Positions 40,998 to 53,086 of a DNA stretch of 64,000 bases are shown here, piece after piece. The stretch covers positions 1 through 64,000 of the forward strand of contig NQMI01000076.1 of NCBI GenBank assembly GCA_002270565.1. Direction: 5' to 3'. A program made the translations under genes and the position numbers. Origin of the DNA: Stenocarpella maydis. Lineage: Eukaryota > Ascomycota > Sordariomycetes > Diaporthales > Diaporthaceae. The notes below the pieces were generated by a model. It was given only the letters and a program-made list of their open reading frames with translations. It was not told the DNA's origin and did no database searches. How positions within the stretch are numbered: the first letter of the stretch is position 1; each line of letters begins with the position of its first letter.

Positions 40998-43657
40998 ATG
41001 CGGCCTCCGAGGATAGCCATTCTCGTCCTCTTCCTCGCCGCCTCCCTCTTCCTCTTCTGCCGCTCTGTCGTCTCCCTGCGCGATGCCAACCAGCCGCCCG
41101 CCGCGCCCATGGGCACTCACAGGACCGCAATGCCCTTCCGGTCCTTCCTCTCTTTCACCGCGCCCTTCACCCTCTTCCCGCCAAATGCCGCCATATCCCT
41201 TACCGACGACAACAGCACCTTCTTTCCTGCACGACCCGCCGCCTTCGGTCCTCCCCTCCCCGCCAAGGGCCTGAGCGGCCAGCTATGGATCGGCAGCGGT
41301 TTCGCCGACGAGAACCTCCCCGACGGCGAGGGCGAAGGCGAACTGGGCTGCAGTGACCTGCCGGGCTACGGCGATGGGACAGCCATCATAGGTCTCAAGG
41401 GCTCCACCGTCGGCTTGAGCGCAAACGCAAAGGCCGTTGCCGCTGCTGCGAAGGCCGACAAGCTAAAGAGGTCCAACCTGCCCAAGGGTCCTGCTGTTGA
41501 CCCTGCGGTGGTCGCCGACATAAAGGAGAAGGACAGCGACGGCCCTGTCGACGATGGCACCGACGACTACCTACATCAGACGCTTGCATCCAAGACCCCC
41601 GGCTACGAGATGACCACGGTGACGTCAAGCCACGCCGACATACAGTCCATCCAGGAGACGGCAGAGATCACAGGAAAGGTGGTTCTGCTCAGCCGCGGGG
41701 GATGTGGCTTCCTGGAAAAGGTCAAGTGGGCCCAGCGGCGAGGCGCTATTGGTGTCATTGTCGGCGACAACCAGAAGGGCAGCCCGCTCATCCAGATGTT
41801 CGCACGAGGTGACACCTCCAACGTCACCATCCCCTCCATCTTCACCTCTCGAACGACAGCCCACCTCCTCTCGTCTCTGATGCAGCCCGGGAGCTTCATC
41901 GAGGACATGTTTGACGAGAATGGCAACCCCGTGCTCAAGGTGCAGCAGTCGGACAAGGTGCGGAAGAACAAGGCTAAGGCCCAGACCACCGCTGCCGAAG
42001 AAGCAGCCAAACCTGTGGCTGAGCCCAAGTCGGCAAGGTCCAAGGTGACAAGGAAGGAGTCCTCGAGCGGTGCGCACAGTCCACTCCCCAGAGGCCAACG
42101 GTCGAAGAGCTGGATGGCACGCTTGTTCGGAGGTGACAGCGGGCCCAAGGCCGCAGCGGAGCAGAGCCGGCCCCCAAGCAGCGGCCAACATGACTGGGTC
42201 CTTGTCGATGACTGGAGCGACGAGAAGGACAAGGTGATTCGCAGCAGCTTGGAGAAGGCCTCGAAGAAGGACAAGGCCGCGCCAGCCCCGACAAATAAGG
42301 TCTCAGGAGATGGATTTCAGATCGGCGTGCAGGACTGGCGTGACCCGGACCTCGTGGATGTTTCCGGGACGGGGGCAGACAAGAGTGCTGCCAAGGGCAA
42401 GGACGTGGGCGGGGAGTCGCAAGGTACTGCGAGCTCCGGAAAGGCATCAGACAAGAAGTCCGCATCGTCGAAGGACGCGAACGGACCAAAGGGGGGCAGT
42501 ATCACACCTGGAAGCGGCCAGTATGCCCCCGCTTCTTCGTCCAAAGACAGACAGTCCCCATCCTCCAGGGCAGGGAAACACCAAGGCAGCTCATCGGGCT
42601 TGATGTCCAAGCTCTTTGGCGACGCCGATGGGGCGGACGCCACTCAGGCAGACCCGCCACCAAAGCCGATCAATACGCCCCTCACCAAGGAACCCACAAC
42701 CAAGGAAACTGTCCATGAGGGTTTGTGGGTAACCATCACGCCTACCGGCAGCACTGCGCCTTTCTTCGATACGCTCCTGATATTGGTTGTCAGCCCGCTG
42801 ATCACCTTGACGGTCGTGTACGCTCTCCTCATCCTGCGGGCTAAGATCCGGAGGCGGAGGTGGCGCGCTCCCAAATCTGTGGTTGAGCGCCTACCTGTCC
42901 GTACATATCACACCGTCGCATCGACCACACCCAGCCAGACCCCACGGCTGCCATCACCCACAAGCTCTTCACCGACAACACCTCTGCTGCAGAGCTCGTC
43001 TCGCCCCAGACCGCGCTCAAGGACCACTACTGGTGTTCCAGAAGCTGACGATATGTTGCGAGTTGACTCCCCACTGCAACAGCAATCAGGGTCTCCGCCA
43101 CGCGCCTCACCGCGCGAGAAGGAGAGCCAGTGGAAGAAGTACATGGGTCGGCAGGTGGAATGCGTAGTCTGCTTGGAAGAATATGTCGATGGTGTCAGCC
43201 GTGTCATGAGCCTGCCATGCGGTCATGAGTTCCACGCTGAGTGCATGTAAGTCCACGGCCAACCTCAGGTGTGCTCCAGGAACATGTCGCTAATCAGGTT
43301 ATCTATAGTACCCCTTGGTTGACAACTCGACGGCGCACATGTCCCATTTGCAAAGGCGACGTCGTTCGATCTCTCGCACGCGGGTCGCCATCTAGCCCCA
43401 GATACGAAGCATATCACGACGACAGCGACGAGGAGGACGACGCTGAACCAGAGGCTTCAGGCTCGGGGAGACGATCACCAGGTGTCCAGGATGCGGATGT
43501 CGAAGAGGGCATGTTGTCACCAACTCCCCTCACCATCTCTCGTAGGTCCGGAAGAGCAGACGGCTGGCTTAGCTTGCTGTCCAGCAGCTTTGGTACAAAT
43601 ACTTCTTCTGCATCATCCTCGCGGTCTTGGGTGCCAGACGAGGACCGTGACCGATGA
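40998..43657 (+). CDS. PA-domain transmembrane RING-H2 E3 ubiquitin ligase
   Basis: Two exons, join(40998..43246, 43309..43657), 865 residues. The architecture is that of PA-TM-RING ligases (GRAIL/RNF13-like), which ubiquitinate substrates at endomembranes. An N-terminal hydrophobic segment (IAILVLFLAASLFLFC) is a signal peptide or anchor. A protease-associated domain follows (about 225-300, GKVVLLSRGGCGFLEKVKWA). A Ser/Lys-rich linker leads to one transmembrane helix (about 589-613) with a basic RRRRWR flank. The RING-H2 finger starts at C722 (C-x2-C, CGHEFHAEC, C-x2-C) and is split by a 62-nt intron inside the Ile codon after HAEC. The frame extends upstream only from a TTG; the ATG at 40998 gives a good signal sequence. 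Substrates are unknown. Confidence 0.88.
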
Positions 43658-45913
43658 GGCCCAAATCACCTGTCGCCAAACTCTGATTTTGCGCTTTGAG
43701 CACATGCATATTTGTTTCACCTGGGACGGGCAGCCTTTTACAACTCGATACCCACACACTCGCTAAGATACCACAGGCAACAGCCTTGATTTCCCTCATA
43801 TTCTTCACCTTCCCTGTCTCTACACCATCGTGTCGTTTGGCGTTGTGTTACTGCCTTGTTTTACTCATCATCACACATGTTTTCGGGGTCACGGCGCAGG
43901 AGGAAATGGACATGGCACGGAAGGAGCATGGGCAAAGGAAGGCACGCATTCCGCACTTCCGTACAGGGCTCAGGATCCTTCGCCGCTTGGAGTGGCATGT
44001 TTGCGCTTAGATATATCACTTGGGCTTAGACGCACGCAGCACAGCGAAACGGAGTGCTTCATCCCGCATTCATATCTTACTATGAAAGAAAGGAGTGGGC
44101 AACGAGGCTCGCGATGGCCTCAGCAACAGCCCCCAGGAAGAACCGGGGCAGTGGTCATAATCCCGCTCATGGTTGCGCTTTTATGTGGCGGATGGACCAT
44201 CAGGATGGATGGGGCGGAGTTGACTGGACTGTATTGGAAATATTACTTACACCGTTTCAGGAGCCCCTAAAATGTTGATGCTCATCCGCATGACCGCTTT
44301 GTCTACCTGCTCCTCGCAAATCCTCCTACGCCGACCCTCCATCTCCTCCCTCCCCTCCCTGCGACCTCAGTTGTAAGCACATTGAGATAGGCCATGTTCC
44401 TGAACCCCTCCTTCCGCCTGCCTCAGTACCCCGAAGCCAGCTGGATCTCCGAGCTGTTGTCGCGGAATACCGCGGTGTCGACGCCCTACCCAACGTCGCA
44501 CGAGTGTCCCGGCAGACCAAGCCCGTGTCCTCGATGCTAGGGCCGCCGCCATCATCAAATAAGAACGCTGCCCTGGCTGCCCTTGCGCCTCCGTCACTGG
44601 GCGAGTTTGGCGGAGGAGCCGGGGCGGGAGACGGCGAGGGAGGCCGGGAGTTGGAGTCGCAGCAGGACATCTCGCCGGGTTTTATTGATGCCCGTTCCAT
44701 ATCGTGTTTGTTTTGGTTTGGTTTACCCAGGCTGGGTTTTGGCGAGGGCGCCTCGGACTTGGGTTTTCTTTTTATTGGTGTGCGTGATAGGCCGAGGGGG
44801 GGGGGAAGGATGAATAAAGGTTAGGATGGGGGCGTGCTTTCTCAAGAGCATTCCAGGCAGGTCAAGGTTCCCGAGGAATTGCCCTGCGGCCCCTGTACTT
44901 CACTGTATATATATATATATGTATATATATACACACACACCGGGTGCGCCTCATGACTGCCTCACATCTTTACAGTTCCTGACGCGCGCGCAAAGCGGGA
45001 CGGCCAAGATCCCGTGTCCCCCTTCTTTTGCAAAGTTCCCTGCGCAGGGCCGGGCGGCTCAGCGTTGATCTATCCGAGGCAAGGGATGAGCACCAATGCA
45101 TGATTCACTAATTCGTGGGGCTGGACGGGGGCGGAGGGAATATCTCCAGATGGAGGCCACCTGGAAGGGAGAAAGCAAGGCAGATGATAGGCGTGCTTGG
45201 GAGAGGGACTGCCTCCAGGTTGTAACCAGCCGACCCTCATGCCGAGAGACAAGGTTGAGAGATAATGTTGATGATAGGGCATGTGTGGAGTAGGAATCGA
45301 GTGGCACACGCCAACTCCTAGGACACTTCCTCAAACAGCCCCCAAAATTCGATTCTAGGGCTACGAATTTGACCGTGACCGTGCGTTTTGCGTGTTGCGC
45401 TGCACAACGCAACCAGTACAGCATAAATTCCGCCCGTCCAGTACTACAGCATATAGGTGGAGACATGGAGCCGTCGTGCTATATCAAAGTGACGTCCGAT
45501 GAGGAATGCCATGGATACATATAGGTAATGTGTAATCTTAAGGAGGTCGCGGCGGCGACCGTCTTCCAATAGCCACAATCCTTTTGGTTTTGGTATCAAA
45601 TACAAGACACCACGACGGCGCCAAGGAAGCTAAGAAAGCTATTCAATAATCTGCAAAGCCTACCACGTCGCTCCTTGATTTTCACACATGAAGACAGACC
45701 GTGACTGTCAAAGAACAAGAACGCAGCACTAAATGTGTTAACATGGAGCCTTTTACTAATCTGTAGACCTCAGTGTCAGCAGCCAAGAACCCACAGCTTT
45801 CGTGACAAGGCACACCATGCTTCAGATCAGATGCCAAGGTTCCTGCTCTTCACTGCGGACTCTGTTGCTGTTATAAGAACCATGCTCTCGAGTGCAGCGC
45901 TCTCGTCGCACCG
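43658..45913. other. Intergenic between the RING gene and TBF1
   Basis: 2.26 kb between convergent genes. It includes a TA/CA microsatellite (44905-44940). Around 44394-44820 both strands stay open for over 100 codons with Pro/Ser/Gly-rich predicted peptides, but there is no recognisable family or clean gene structure. The rest appears empty. Confidence 0.4.
44905..44940 (+). repeat. TA / CA microsatellite
   Basis: Alternating TA, interrupted by one G, passes into CA repeats. Non-coding. Confidence 0.85.
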
Positions 45914-45991
45914 CTATCCCATGTTCTCAAACCGGTTACTGAGGTCATTGAACTCACGTTGGCGAAGGTCAGACGCGGCGTCAAACACATT
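45914..45991 (-). other. In-frame tail after the TBF1 stop codon
   Basis: Immediately after the TAG at 45992-45994 the TBF1 frame stays open for 25 codons, containing FDAASDLRQREFNDLSNRF, and ends at a second TAG. Its composition is coding-like, unlike the neighbouring frames. It may be a conserved C-terminus cut off by a nonsense change, or a readthrough extension. Confidence 0.45.
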
Positions 45992-48720
45992 CTATGTGGG
46001 CATCGCGTTGCTCGGCCCTGCCTCGGATAGAGTACTGTCAACGATGCCACCGTTGGAAACAGAAAGCCGGCCCTGCGATTCGAAACCGCCGAGAGACTCG
46101 CGGGGAGCGGCGCCGGCGAGTCCTTCCTGTGCCAGCATCGGAGCCGTGGGCGCCCCTCCTCCAATAGGGTCCTCCGGTTGCATTTGAGCCTCTTGAAGGG
46201 CCCGGAGGTTAGCGCCATCGATAGCATCCGCGGCGACGCGCTGGTAATCTTGCGGCGCGGGAGCCTCATCAGCAGCTTGGCTCTGATGCATCACAGGGTC
46301 GTAAAGCGTATTGCGCGGTGGGCCCTGGTCGGGGTCATTATCTGCTTCTTTGCGGTCGGGGTTCCTTCCAGCAGCTATGACCATTTCCTTCTCCTTCCGG
46401 CCTAATACAACGAGGTCAAACCCAGGGGGGAGATGGGAATCGGTCCTTGCGTTGCCCGAGTTAGTACCACACGGTCATGGATGGAGCGCGGCGACAGCCA
46501 CTTACTTCAAGATGTCCACCTTGACGAGGCGAGCTTTGTCACGCAGGCCTTGCTGGTCACGCTCTGGGACATTGAACGGAATGTGTTCTTCCCTGATGGC
46601 CCTCTCGATCGTGCTCCATTTCGCTTTGTACACATTCACCGCTCGCACGAGTTGCTGAGTATCATGCGCCGTCCAGGGCTTCCTCTGCTTAGGCTGCGAC
46701 GGCTTTCGATTGGCCTTGGAGATGAGTTGAGAGGCGCGCGACATGGCAACCACATCGATGAGCCCAGATATGGGCTCAGGCATTGCCGAAGAGGGAGGGA
46801 CTGCGCCGCCTGGGTTTTGCCGAGGGGGAGGAGGAGGAGGGGGCGGCATGGCAGAGGCATCAGCCGCCCGGGCTCGTTTGCTCGCGGCATCTTCCTCAGG
46901 GCCGCTCTTTCGTCCTCGCTTACGAACTCGCCTTGTAGCGTCGGCGGCGGCGGCTGCATACATAGAGCCTTCGTTGCCTCTGATTGCGGCTTGGCTAAGA
47001 TCACGGGCCCTTTGGGCAGCGAAATTGTCAGTGCTGGTCAAGCTGAAATTGGCGGACGAGGGCGCTGGAGATGCAGGGTTTCCTGAGAGGTCTAAGGGTG
47101 GCTCTCCGCTGGAGGCATCCCTCATGTGATGACGCATGCGTTCAATTCCGGCACGGGAGAATCTCAAGGCAAAGAGTCAGTCTCGCTGGAAACCAACCCA
47201 AAGACGTGTGGAAGGTGGGTGATGCCATGGGACAAGCGAACTCACTTTATGTGCGCAGCTCTCATGTCCTGCTGCAATTGATCGTTGACAGAGTAGGGTC
47301 CGTCACCATTCAAGGCCGGTGGATGAATGGGCACGCTGATCCTGGCCTCGGACGACCTGACCCAGTCCTTGAGTTGGTCCAAGAAGTGTTGGAACGGGTA
47401 GTCTTGTTCTAGTTTGCTGATGATGGAATTTGTGTCCATTTCTGGGATCATTGCACGGAAGCCTTCAATGGTATCGCGGTATTTCTCGGCGTTGTCACCG
47501 GAGGTGTCGAACCCAGCAAATGGTCTGAGGGATGCCCCTTCAATGGATTTGCTGATGGAGTCGTCACCCACGCCGTCGATGTTGACATTGAGAAAGACTT
47601 GAGCAAAGAGGCGGAGAGGAGCGGCGTTCTGCACCCCGCGTAGGGTCTCTATGTAACGCTGTGTGCGTATGTGGAAAGCTTGTTCCAGTGTAGCACTGTC
47701 GGGTACGGAGGCATGCAAGCCTTTACTGCCCCCAGGCACGAAGGCAACGGGAAAGTGGCCATCGATCGTCTCAAGGCGTGGCAGGCGCTCGAGGACCATA
47801 GCCGGGTCGTCTTCCAATTCCTGAATGCTGCTCAGCAGTTTGGCGAGGTTGGCGGTCGCGACGGCCTTGGTCAATCTTGACCAGAGGGGTGACTCTTCAG
47901 CCTTTGTCTTCTCCGAGACGACGCCTATGTGGATGAAGCGGTCAGACGGGTCGTTGTAGATCCTGTAGTAACTGTCAAATATGCCCTTGTGGGTTTGGAG
48001 CTCGGCCTTCCAGGGCTCGTCCCTCTCGGGGCCCTCAAGGGCGAGGTGGGTCAACATGTCCGTGGAGGCGGAGTGAAGCCTGTCGACGAACTTGTTCATC
48101 AAGTTGACGCTGGCATCTCTGGTCCTGGGGGTAAGAAGAGGAGCACCGGCAACAGGGTAGTCATATGTGACAACTGGGGTCACGCGTTGCGGCGTGTAGG
48201 GATCTAGACATAGTTAGCAAGAGAGCATGGGACGGAAAGTGCATAGGAGCTCGTGTTCACCTATCGCATCAGGCTGGGCTGGTGGCAAGGAGGAGGGTGC
48301 CGTAGAGCTGGGTGCAGACTGTACGCTGGGTGGCATGGTGGTGCGAGAGACACGACGCGTTGCTCTGCGAGCGTATTGCTCACCTGGCCTGGTGGACCTG
48401 GGAGAAGGCACGGCGTCATCACGGGCGGTGTTGGCATTACCATTATTACCAGAAGTATTTAGAGATGCATCAGCATCAAGCTTGACGTCACTGTCATCAC
48501 CCACGGCAGCGGCGGCAGCGGCGGCAGCAGCAGCAGCAGCAGCAGTAGTGATGAGGGGCTCTGGCTCAGACGGAGACGCAGACGCAGATGCAGATGCAGG
48601 CTCTTCGGTGGTAGGCTGGCCGGCGGCTTGTTGTGCCTGAGCAGCAAGACGCGTGCTCTGTCTGCCGGGAGCTGCGGAGCTGGCGGCAGCTGGACGCCCT
48701 CCCCTCGTCCTTGGAGCCAT
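45992..48720 (-). CDS. tbf1: Telobox Myb DNA-binding protein TBF1
   Basis: Four exons, complement(join(45992..46445, 46506..47162, 47246..48203, 48261..48720)), 842 residues. Tbf1-type proteins bind TTAGGG-like sites at subtelomeres and gene promoters through a C-terminal Myb/telobox and dimerise through a TRFH-like domain. Seen: a Ser/Ala-rich N-terminus with a 14-Ala run, a helical TRFH-like region (about residues 165-460), a basic KRGRKSG stretch, a Pro run, and a Myb (about 630-692) starting KPWTAHDTQQLVRAV and ending in the telobox-like QGLRDKARLVKVDIL. The last intron ends at GCAAG (46446), which restores the sequence GFDLVVLGRKEKE after the Myb; it has branch TACTAAC. The annotated stop is suspect because the frame continues for 25 coding-like codons. 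Confidence 0.88.
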
Positions 48721-50026
48721 GGTGCCAATTGGGCCCCCCCCCAAAAACCACCGTGGAACGTGGTGATGAGAGGCGAATATCGCGGATGAGATGGATGGTA
48801 TGGTCTCGATGTTGTATCTGGCCGCGGCGAGGGTTAAGGCACAACGGTCGAGAAGGGAGAAAGAGAGGGATAGGGGTTTTCAGGGTTTGAGGAGAGGAGT
48901 GTGTGGGAGTGCAAGTGAGAGAGGGAGGGAGAGGAAAGAGTTGGGAACGACCCCAGGTTTGGCCCGCTAAAATTTGGCTGCAGGGATGTGCCAGGCTTGC
49001 CAGGCGTGCAAACTTAATACCCTAGGTACCTAGTCTCCAACTCCAACAGTCGCGTCCCGTTGGCGTTGGCTTTGGCGTCTGAGTGAATCACAGACGTGTG
49101 ATCGAGCGACAAGGCACTTTACTGAAGTAGGTGTATGTACTGCGCCTTTTATCACTGGCCACAGGGTCAGCTGCAACGATATCAAGGCATTTAGGTGGGC
49201 AGTCAGGCTACCTGCTCAGAAGAAGTCTATGATGAAAGAGGAATATGCTGTACAACAGAGAACACACCCCAATCAAGTGCTTGGTTTTTCTTCTTCTTCT
49301 TCTCTCGGCGCTGCACCAGAGTTTGGTTCCGTACACATACATGTATCACAGTAGTGGTGGAGCCAAGCATTAGCCAAGACTTTAACTCTCGCAAGGCCCC
49401 CGTGGGGCTATATCCAGTGTATTGCCAGAGATGATTCAGAGTCTGGCTACCCATCGAGGAACCTTTTTGAGTGATGGCATTTCGTCAACGGTATTTCGTG
49501 CCAGTCAGCCCAGTCTGGCCTTGCCCCCTATTTACATGCAGGGCCCGCCAAGGCAGAAGGGCTGGGAGGCCATGTTGCTGTATGCAGATCTGTACACTAC
49601 CGTTACGTAGATCCTTGGCCTCAGTAATAGTGCATTGCCCACCACTCTGCTTGTACTACCTATATCTGGACTTGTGCACGGCACAGCCACGGGGCCAGGA
49701 TAATCGTCGCCCTTCCAAGAAAGAGAGAGAGAGAGAGAGAGAGAGAAAAGGGTTATCGCTTCCATTCCATTCCCATTTTATCAGCCCTGTCTTTACCTCT
49801 GAACTCCTCATAGCATTCTCCATCGGCTGTCTGGCTTGTGTGGCCCAGGTAGCTGCCCGACCTGACCCTCGAGAGGCCAAGTGGGCTTCTATCGCGCGTG
49901 TCACAGATTCGTCCCGACTCGACATCCATCCTCCCTCCCCCCCTCCTCGTCGAACCAAGCAACGAAATACAGCCTAAATATCACCTGCCTCTTGGACGCT
50001 TGCCTGCCACGCCTGCTACATTCAAA
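48721..50026. promoter_or_regulatory. Divergent region TBF1 / GDT1
   Basis: 1.3 kb containing both promoters. It includes a CCTAGGTA palindrome (49021-49028) followed by ACCTAG, a TTC run (about 49288-49305) and a GA microsatellite (49721-49747) in the probable GDT1 5' UTR. No gene seen. Confidence 0.4.
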
Positions 50027-50139
50027 ATGAGGATACGACACCGACGGGCGCCTCTGGGCATTCTGCTCCTGTCCTCTCTTGCCGCCACCGGCGCCTTGGC
50101 CTCGTCTTTGGACTCGGTGTCTCTCAACCCAGCCACGGG

Positions 50140-50172
<33 letters not shown>

Positions 50173-51707
50173 GATAGGGACCAAGGATGCGCCTGTGGAC
50201 GGAAAGGACGGAAGACCTCATGAAGGACCTTTCGTCGAGGTCGAGCACCTGACCCCCGGCAGCGACCTGAAGAACCTGCCGCCCCTCGAAGGCCGCCCTG
50301 TCGATCCTACCATCGTCGACGGTGTCAAGATCCCGCAGACCAACGACGGCGTTATGAACGATCCGGATCGGTCGCAGGCAAAAGAGGGCACTACTGGCAC
50401 ATCAGGCGGCGTGAGCGAGAAGGACCAGGTACGCAAGGCTAAGGAGGGCGCCACTGGGGAGAAGGCAGAGAACAAGCCCGAGTCGCCAAAAGAGGCGCCT
50501 CCACTGCCACATAGCGAGCAGGAGAAGATCCTGAGCAAGGAGGATGCCACCAAGGACAAGAGCAAGCCAGACGGCAAGACAGACGACTTTCCCGGCCTCG
50601 GGGTGCGTGTCACCTGGGCTGACCCTTACTGACGGACCCAGCCGTACTGACGACTACCTCTTCTAGAAACCTTCGGGTCTCCCTGGCAAGACCTCTGAAG
50701 GAGCCCTTCCCCTACCCGACTCCGCGAACAAGAACCACCTCGATGTCTCCCCCTCGACGGGCAAGTCCTCGGGCAAGTTGCCCATCAGTGAACCCGACAG
50801 CATAATCCAGCCCTTCCACTCCTTTATCCTCTCGTACACAATGATCCTCGTCTCCGAGATAGGCGACAAGACCTTCCTCGTCGCCGCACTCATGGCCATG
50901 AAGCACGACCGCTTGGTTGTCTTCTCCGCCGCCTTTAGCGCTCTGATCACCATGACCGTCCTCTCCGCCGTTCTGGGCCACGCCGTGCCCACACTCATCC
51001 CTAAGAAGGTGACCAGCTTCCTGGCTGCGGCGCTGTTCCTCGTCTTCGGCGCGCGCATGCTCAAGGAGGGGCTGGCCATGAGCCCGGACGAGGGCGTGAC
51101 GGCCGAGATGGCAGAGGTGGAGCTCGAGCTCGAGGAGAAGGAGACCCTGGCGCGCAAGGCCGGCCGGAGGCGGTCCTCCATCTCACCCTACGCGCTCGAG
51201 ATGGGTCTGAACAGGACGCACACCCGCAAGTCCCGCTCCCAGTCGCGGTTCCCCACGCCGCCTCGCAGCCCGTCCGCCTCGCCCGAAAGGAGCCCAAGCC
51301 CGCGGCGCGGCGCCATCGGGGCCGTTTTCGACGGTGCCAGCAACCTCTTCTCGCTGCTCCTGAGCCCCGCGTGGGTCCAGACATTTGTCATGACGTTCCT
51401 TGGCGAATGGGGCGACCGGAGCCAGATCGCGACGATCGCCATGGCGGCCGGACAGGACTATTGGTGGGTCACGCTGGGGGCCGTTCTGGGTCATGCATGC
51501 TGTACTGGTGTCGCGGTCATTGGTGGCCGCGCAATCGCTGGCAAGGTTTCTCTGAGAGTCGTGACAGTGGGAGGAAGCGTGGCATTCTTGGTAAGTTCCT
51601 CCCGTCGGACCGTCCCGGGCATATTTTTTACCCTCCCACCACGCAGTGTACTAACTCGGCCCCAGATATTCGGCGTCATTTACTTGATCGAAGCTTTGTG
51701 GGCCTAG
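50027..51707 (+). CDS. gdt1: Golgi Mn/Ca transporter GDT1 (UPF0016/TMEM165 family)
   Basis: Three exons, join(50027..50602, 50667..51590, 51666..51707), 513 residues. GDT1/TMEM165 exchanges Ca or Mn for protons across the Golgi membrane and is needed for glycosylation and ion homeostasis. Seen: an N-terminal signal peptide (APLGILLLSSLAATGALA), a poly-Ser run coded by TCA/ATC repeats, a long hydrophilic Lys/Glu/Pro-rich lumenal stretch, and two transmembrane repeats with the family signatures EIGDKT (E256) and EWGDRS (E439), separated by a basic Ser-rich loop. The last exon codes only for IFGVIYLIEALWA. The final 75-nt intron (GTAAGT...CCCAG) is divisible by three and stop-free, so intron retention would insert 25 residues. 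The frame is open upstream of the ATG but begins without an ATG. Confidence 0.93.
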
Positions 51708-53086
51708 GATGCGCATACCAGTAGCAAGGCCTTTATGTTCAAACTTACCTGCGTTATAATATGGCGGCCGGCATACCCTGCCACTGGCTGATATTCTCTG
51801 TGCTGTAAATCAGCTTGCGATGTAGCGTTTGCAGGTTCCGGAGCACCTAGGTATACGGGCAAGGGAATTGCATTGGGCGGAGTCGGGAATCAGTCGGGAG
51901 GAAAAGAGAGAACAGCGTTGGCAGCGGTATCTAAAATCGGGTTTATATATTACTCTCCTATTATGACATAGGGCACCTAGCCGATTAATGAGGCTGTGTT
52001 TGATTATGGCCTCGGTCACCAATTTCCAGTCTTGATTTTAGATGACATGGGCGGCATACTGCACACCCATAAAACTGCAGTAACGAGGGGGTGATTAGGT
52101 GGGTGTCGGTATTTGGGTAAATGCGGGCCCGGAGGCCATTCATTCTACCCAAGTCCCGGAACAGCCAACTTACATGCAGTGTGCTTGTTGTTGCATGTGA
52201 TATTTTGAAATTCGTTCATGTCTCTTATAGCGTCCAATCCAATGCAGCCTCTTCCTTCCAACGGCAACATGCCACCCGTGCCCGTCAAGCTGCAGCTGCG
52301 GCCCCCCTACCCCCGGGATATCCGCCCCGGTGCTCGATGTCACGAACATAACATAGTATAGAGAGACCCTCGGATGGCCACGGAAAACAGGACCTCCCCA
52401 ACACCGAGGCCATTGGAACGGCCCCGAGGCTCACACAGGAGAAAGAAGCCACGACCGGATCACCGAGTCCCCCATCTGGGCCCGTGTCTGTGCACACAAG
52501 GCAAGCAGCAGCTAAACCCCCCAATCGGGATTCCGTTCTAACGAGACAGACACACAAGCGCAAGGTTGGGCCCATAGACAGGATGATCTCTGGCTTTAGT
52601 TGTGTGAGGACATGTGCCGCCAACGCTGGAGTGCTGTTTCACCAGCGGATATAGCGCTGAATATCCATTGCGACCTCTCGGGAGGGAGCCAGCCCATGCC
52701 TTGTCGCTCCCTCTCTACACGTCCCAAGTGCGACACCGTAGCGGGCAATTGTACGACAGTAAGCTGTCAGCAGATGGTGGGCATCTAGTCCCACTTACAA
52801 CAACAAGTACTTAGACGCCGGCGTTCTCGATCCAAGCTCGAACCCCGCGCTGCCCCTTTCCCCGCTTATTAACTGCTGGTTGATGCTCACCCCGAGCTCC
52901 GGTGTCTCCTTTCCAGCCCTCCAGAAATCCTCTTCCTGTTTTTTAATTTGTCATCTGACACAGAGCCGTCTGTCTGTCTGTCTGTCTCGTGACGAGGATA
53001 CATACTACACACACGCACTCGCACGCACGCACACACACACACACACACGCACGCACACACACACATACTACTCCAGACCGGAAAAC
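51708..53086. other. Intergenic GDT1 - rhamnose mutarotase
   Basis: 1.38 kb. It contains an ACCTAGGTA palindrome copy (51845-51853), a CTGT run (52970-52987) and a CA-rich microsatellite (53005-53067) that ends 20 bp before the next start codon, so it is probably in that gene's 5' UTR. No gene seen. Confidence 0.4.
53005..53067 (+). repeat. CA microsatellite in a probable 5' UTR
   Basis: Mostly CA dinucleotides interrupted by CG, directly upstream of the ATG at 53087. Confidence 0.85.
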
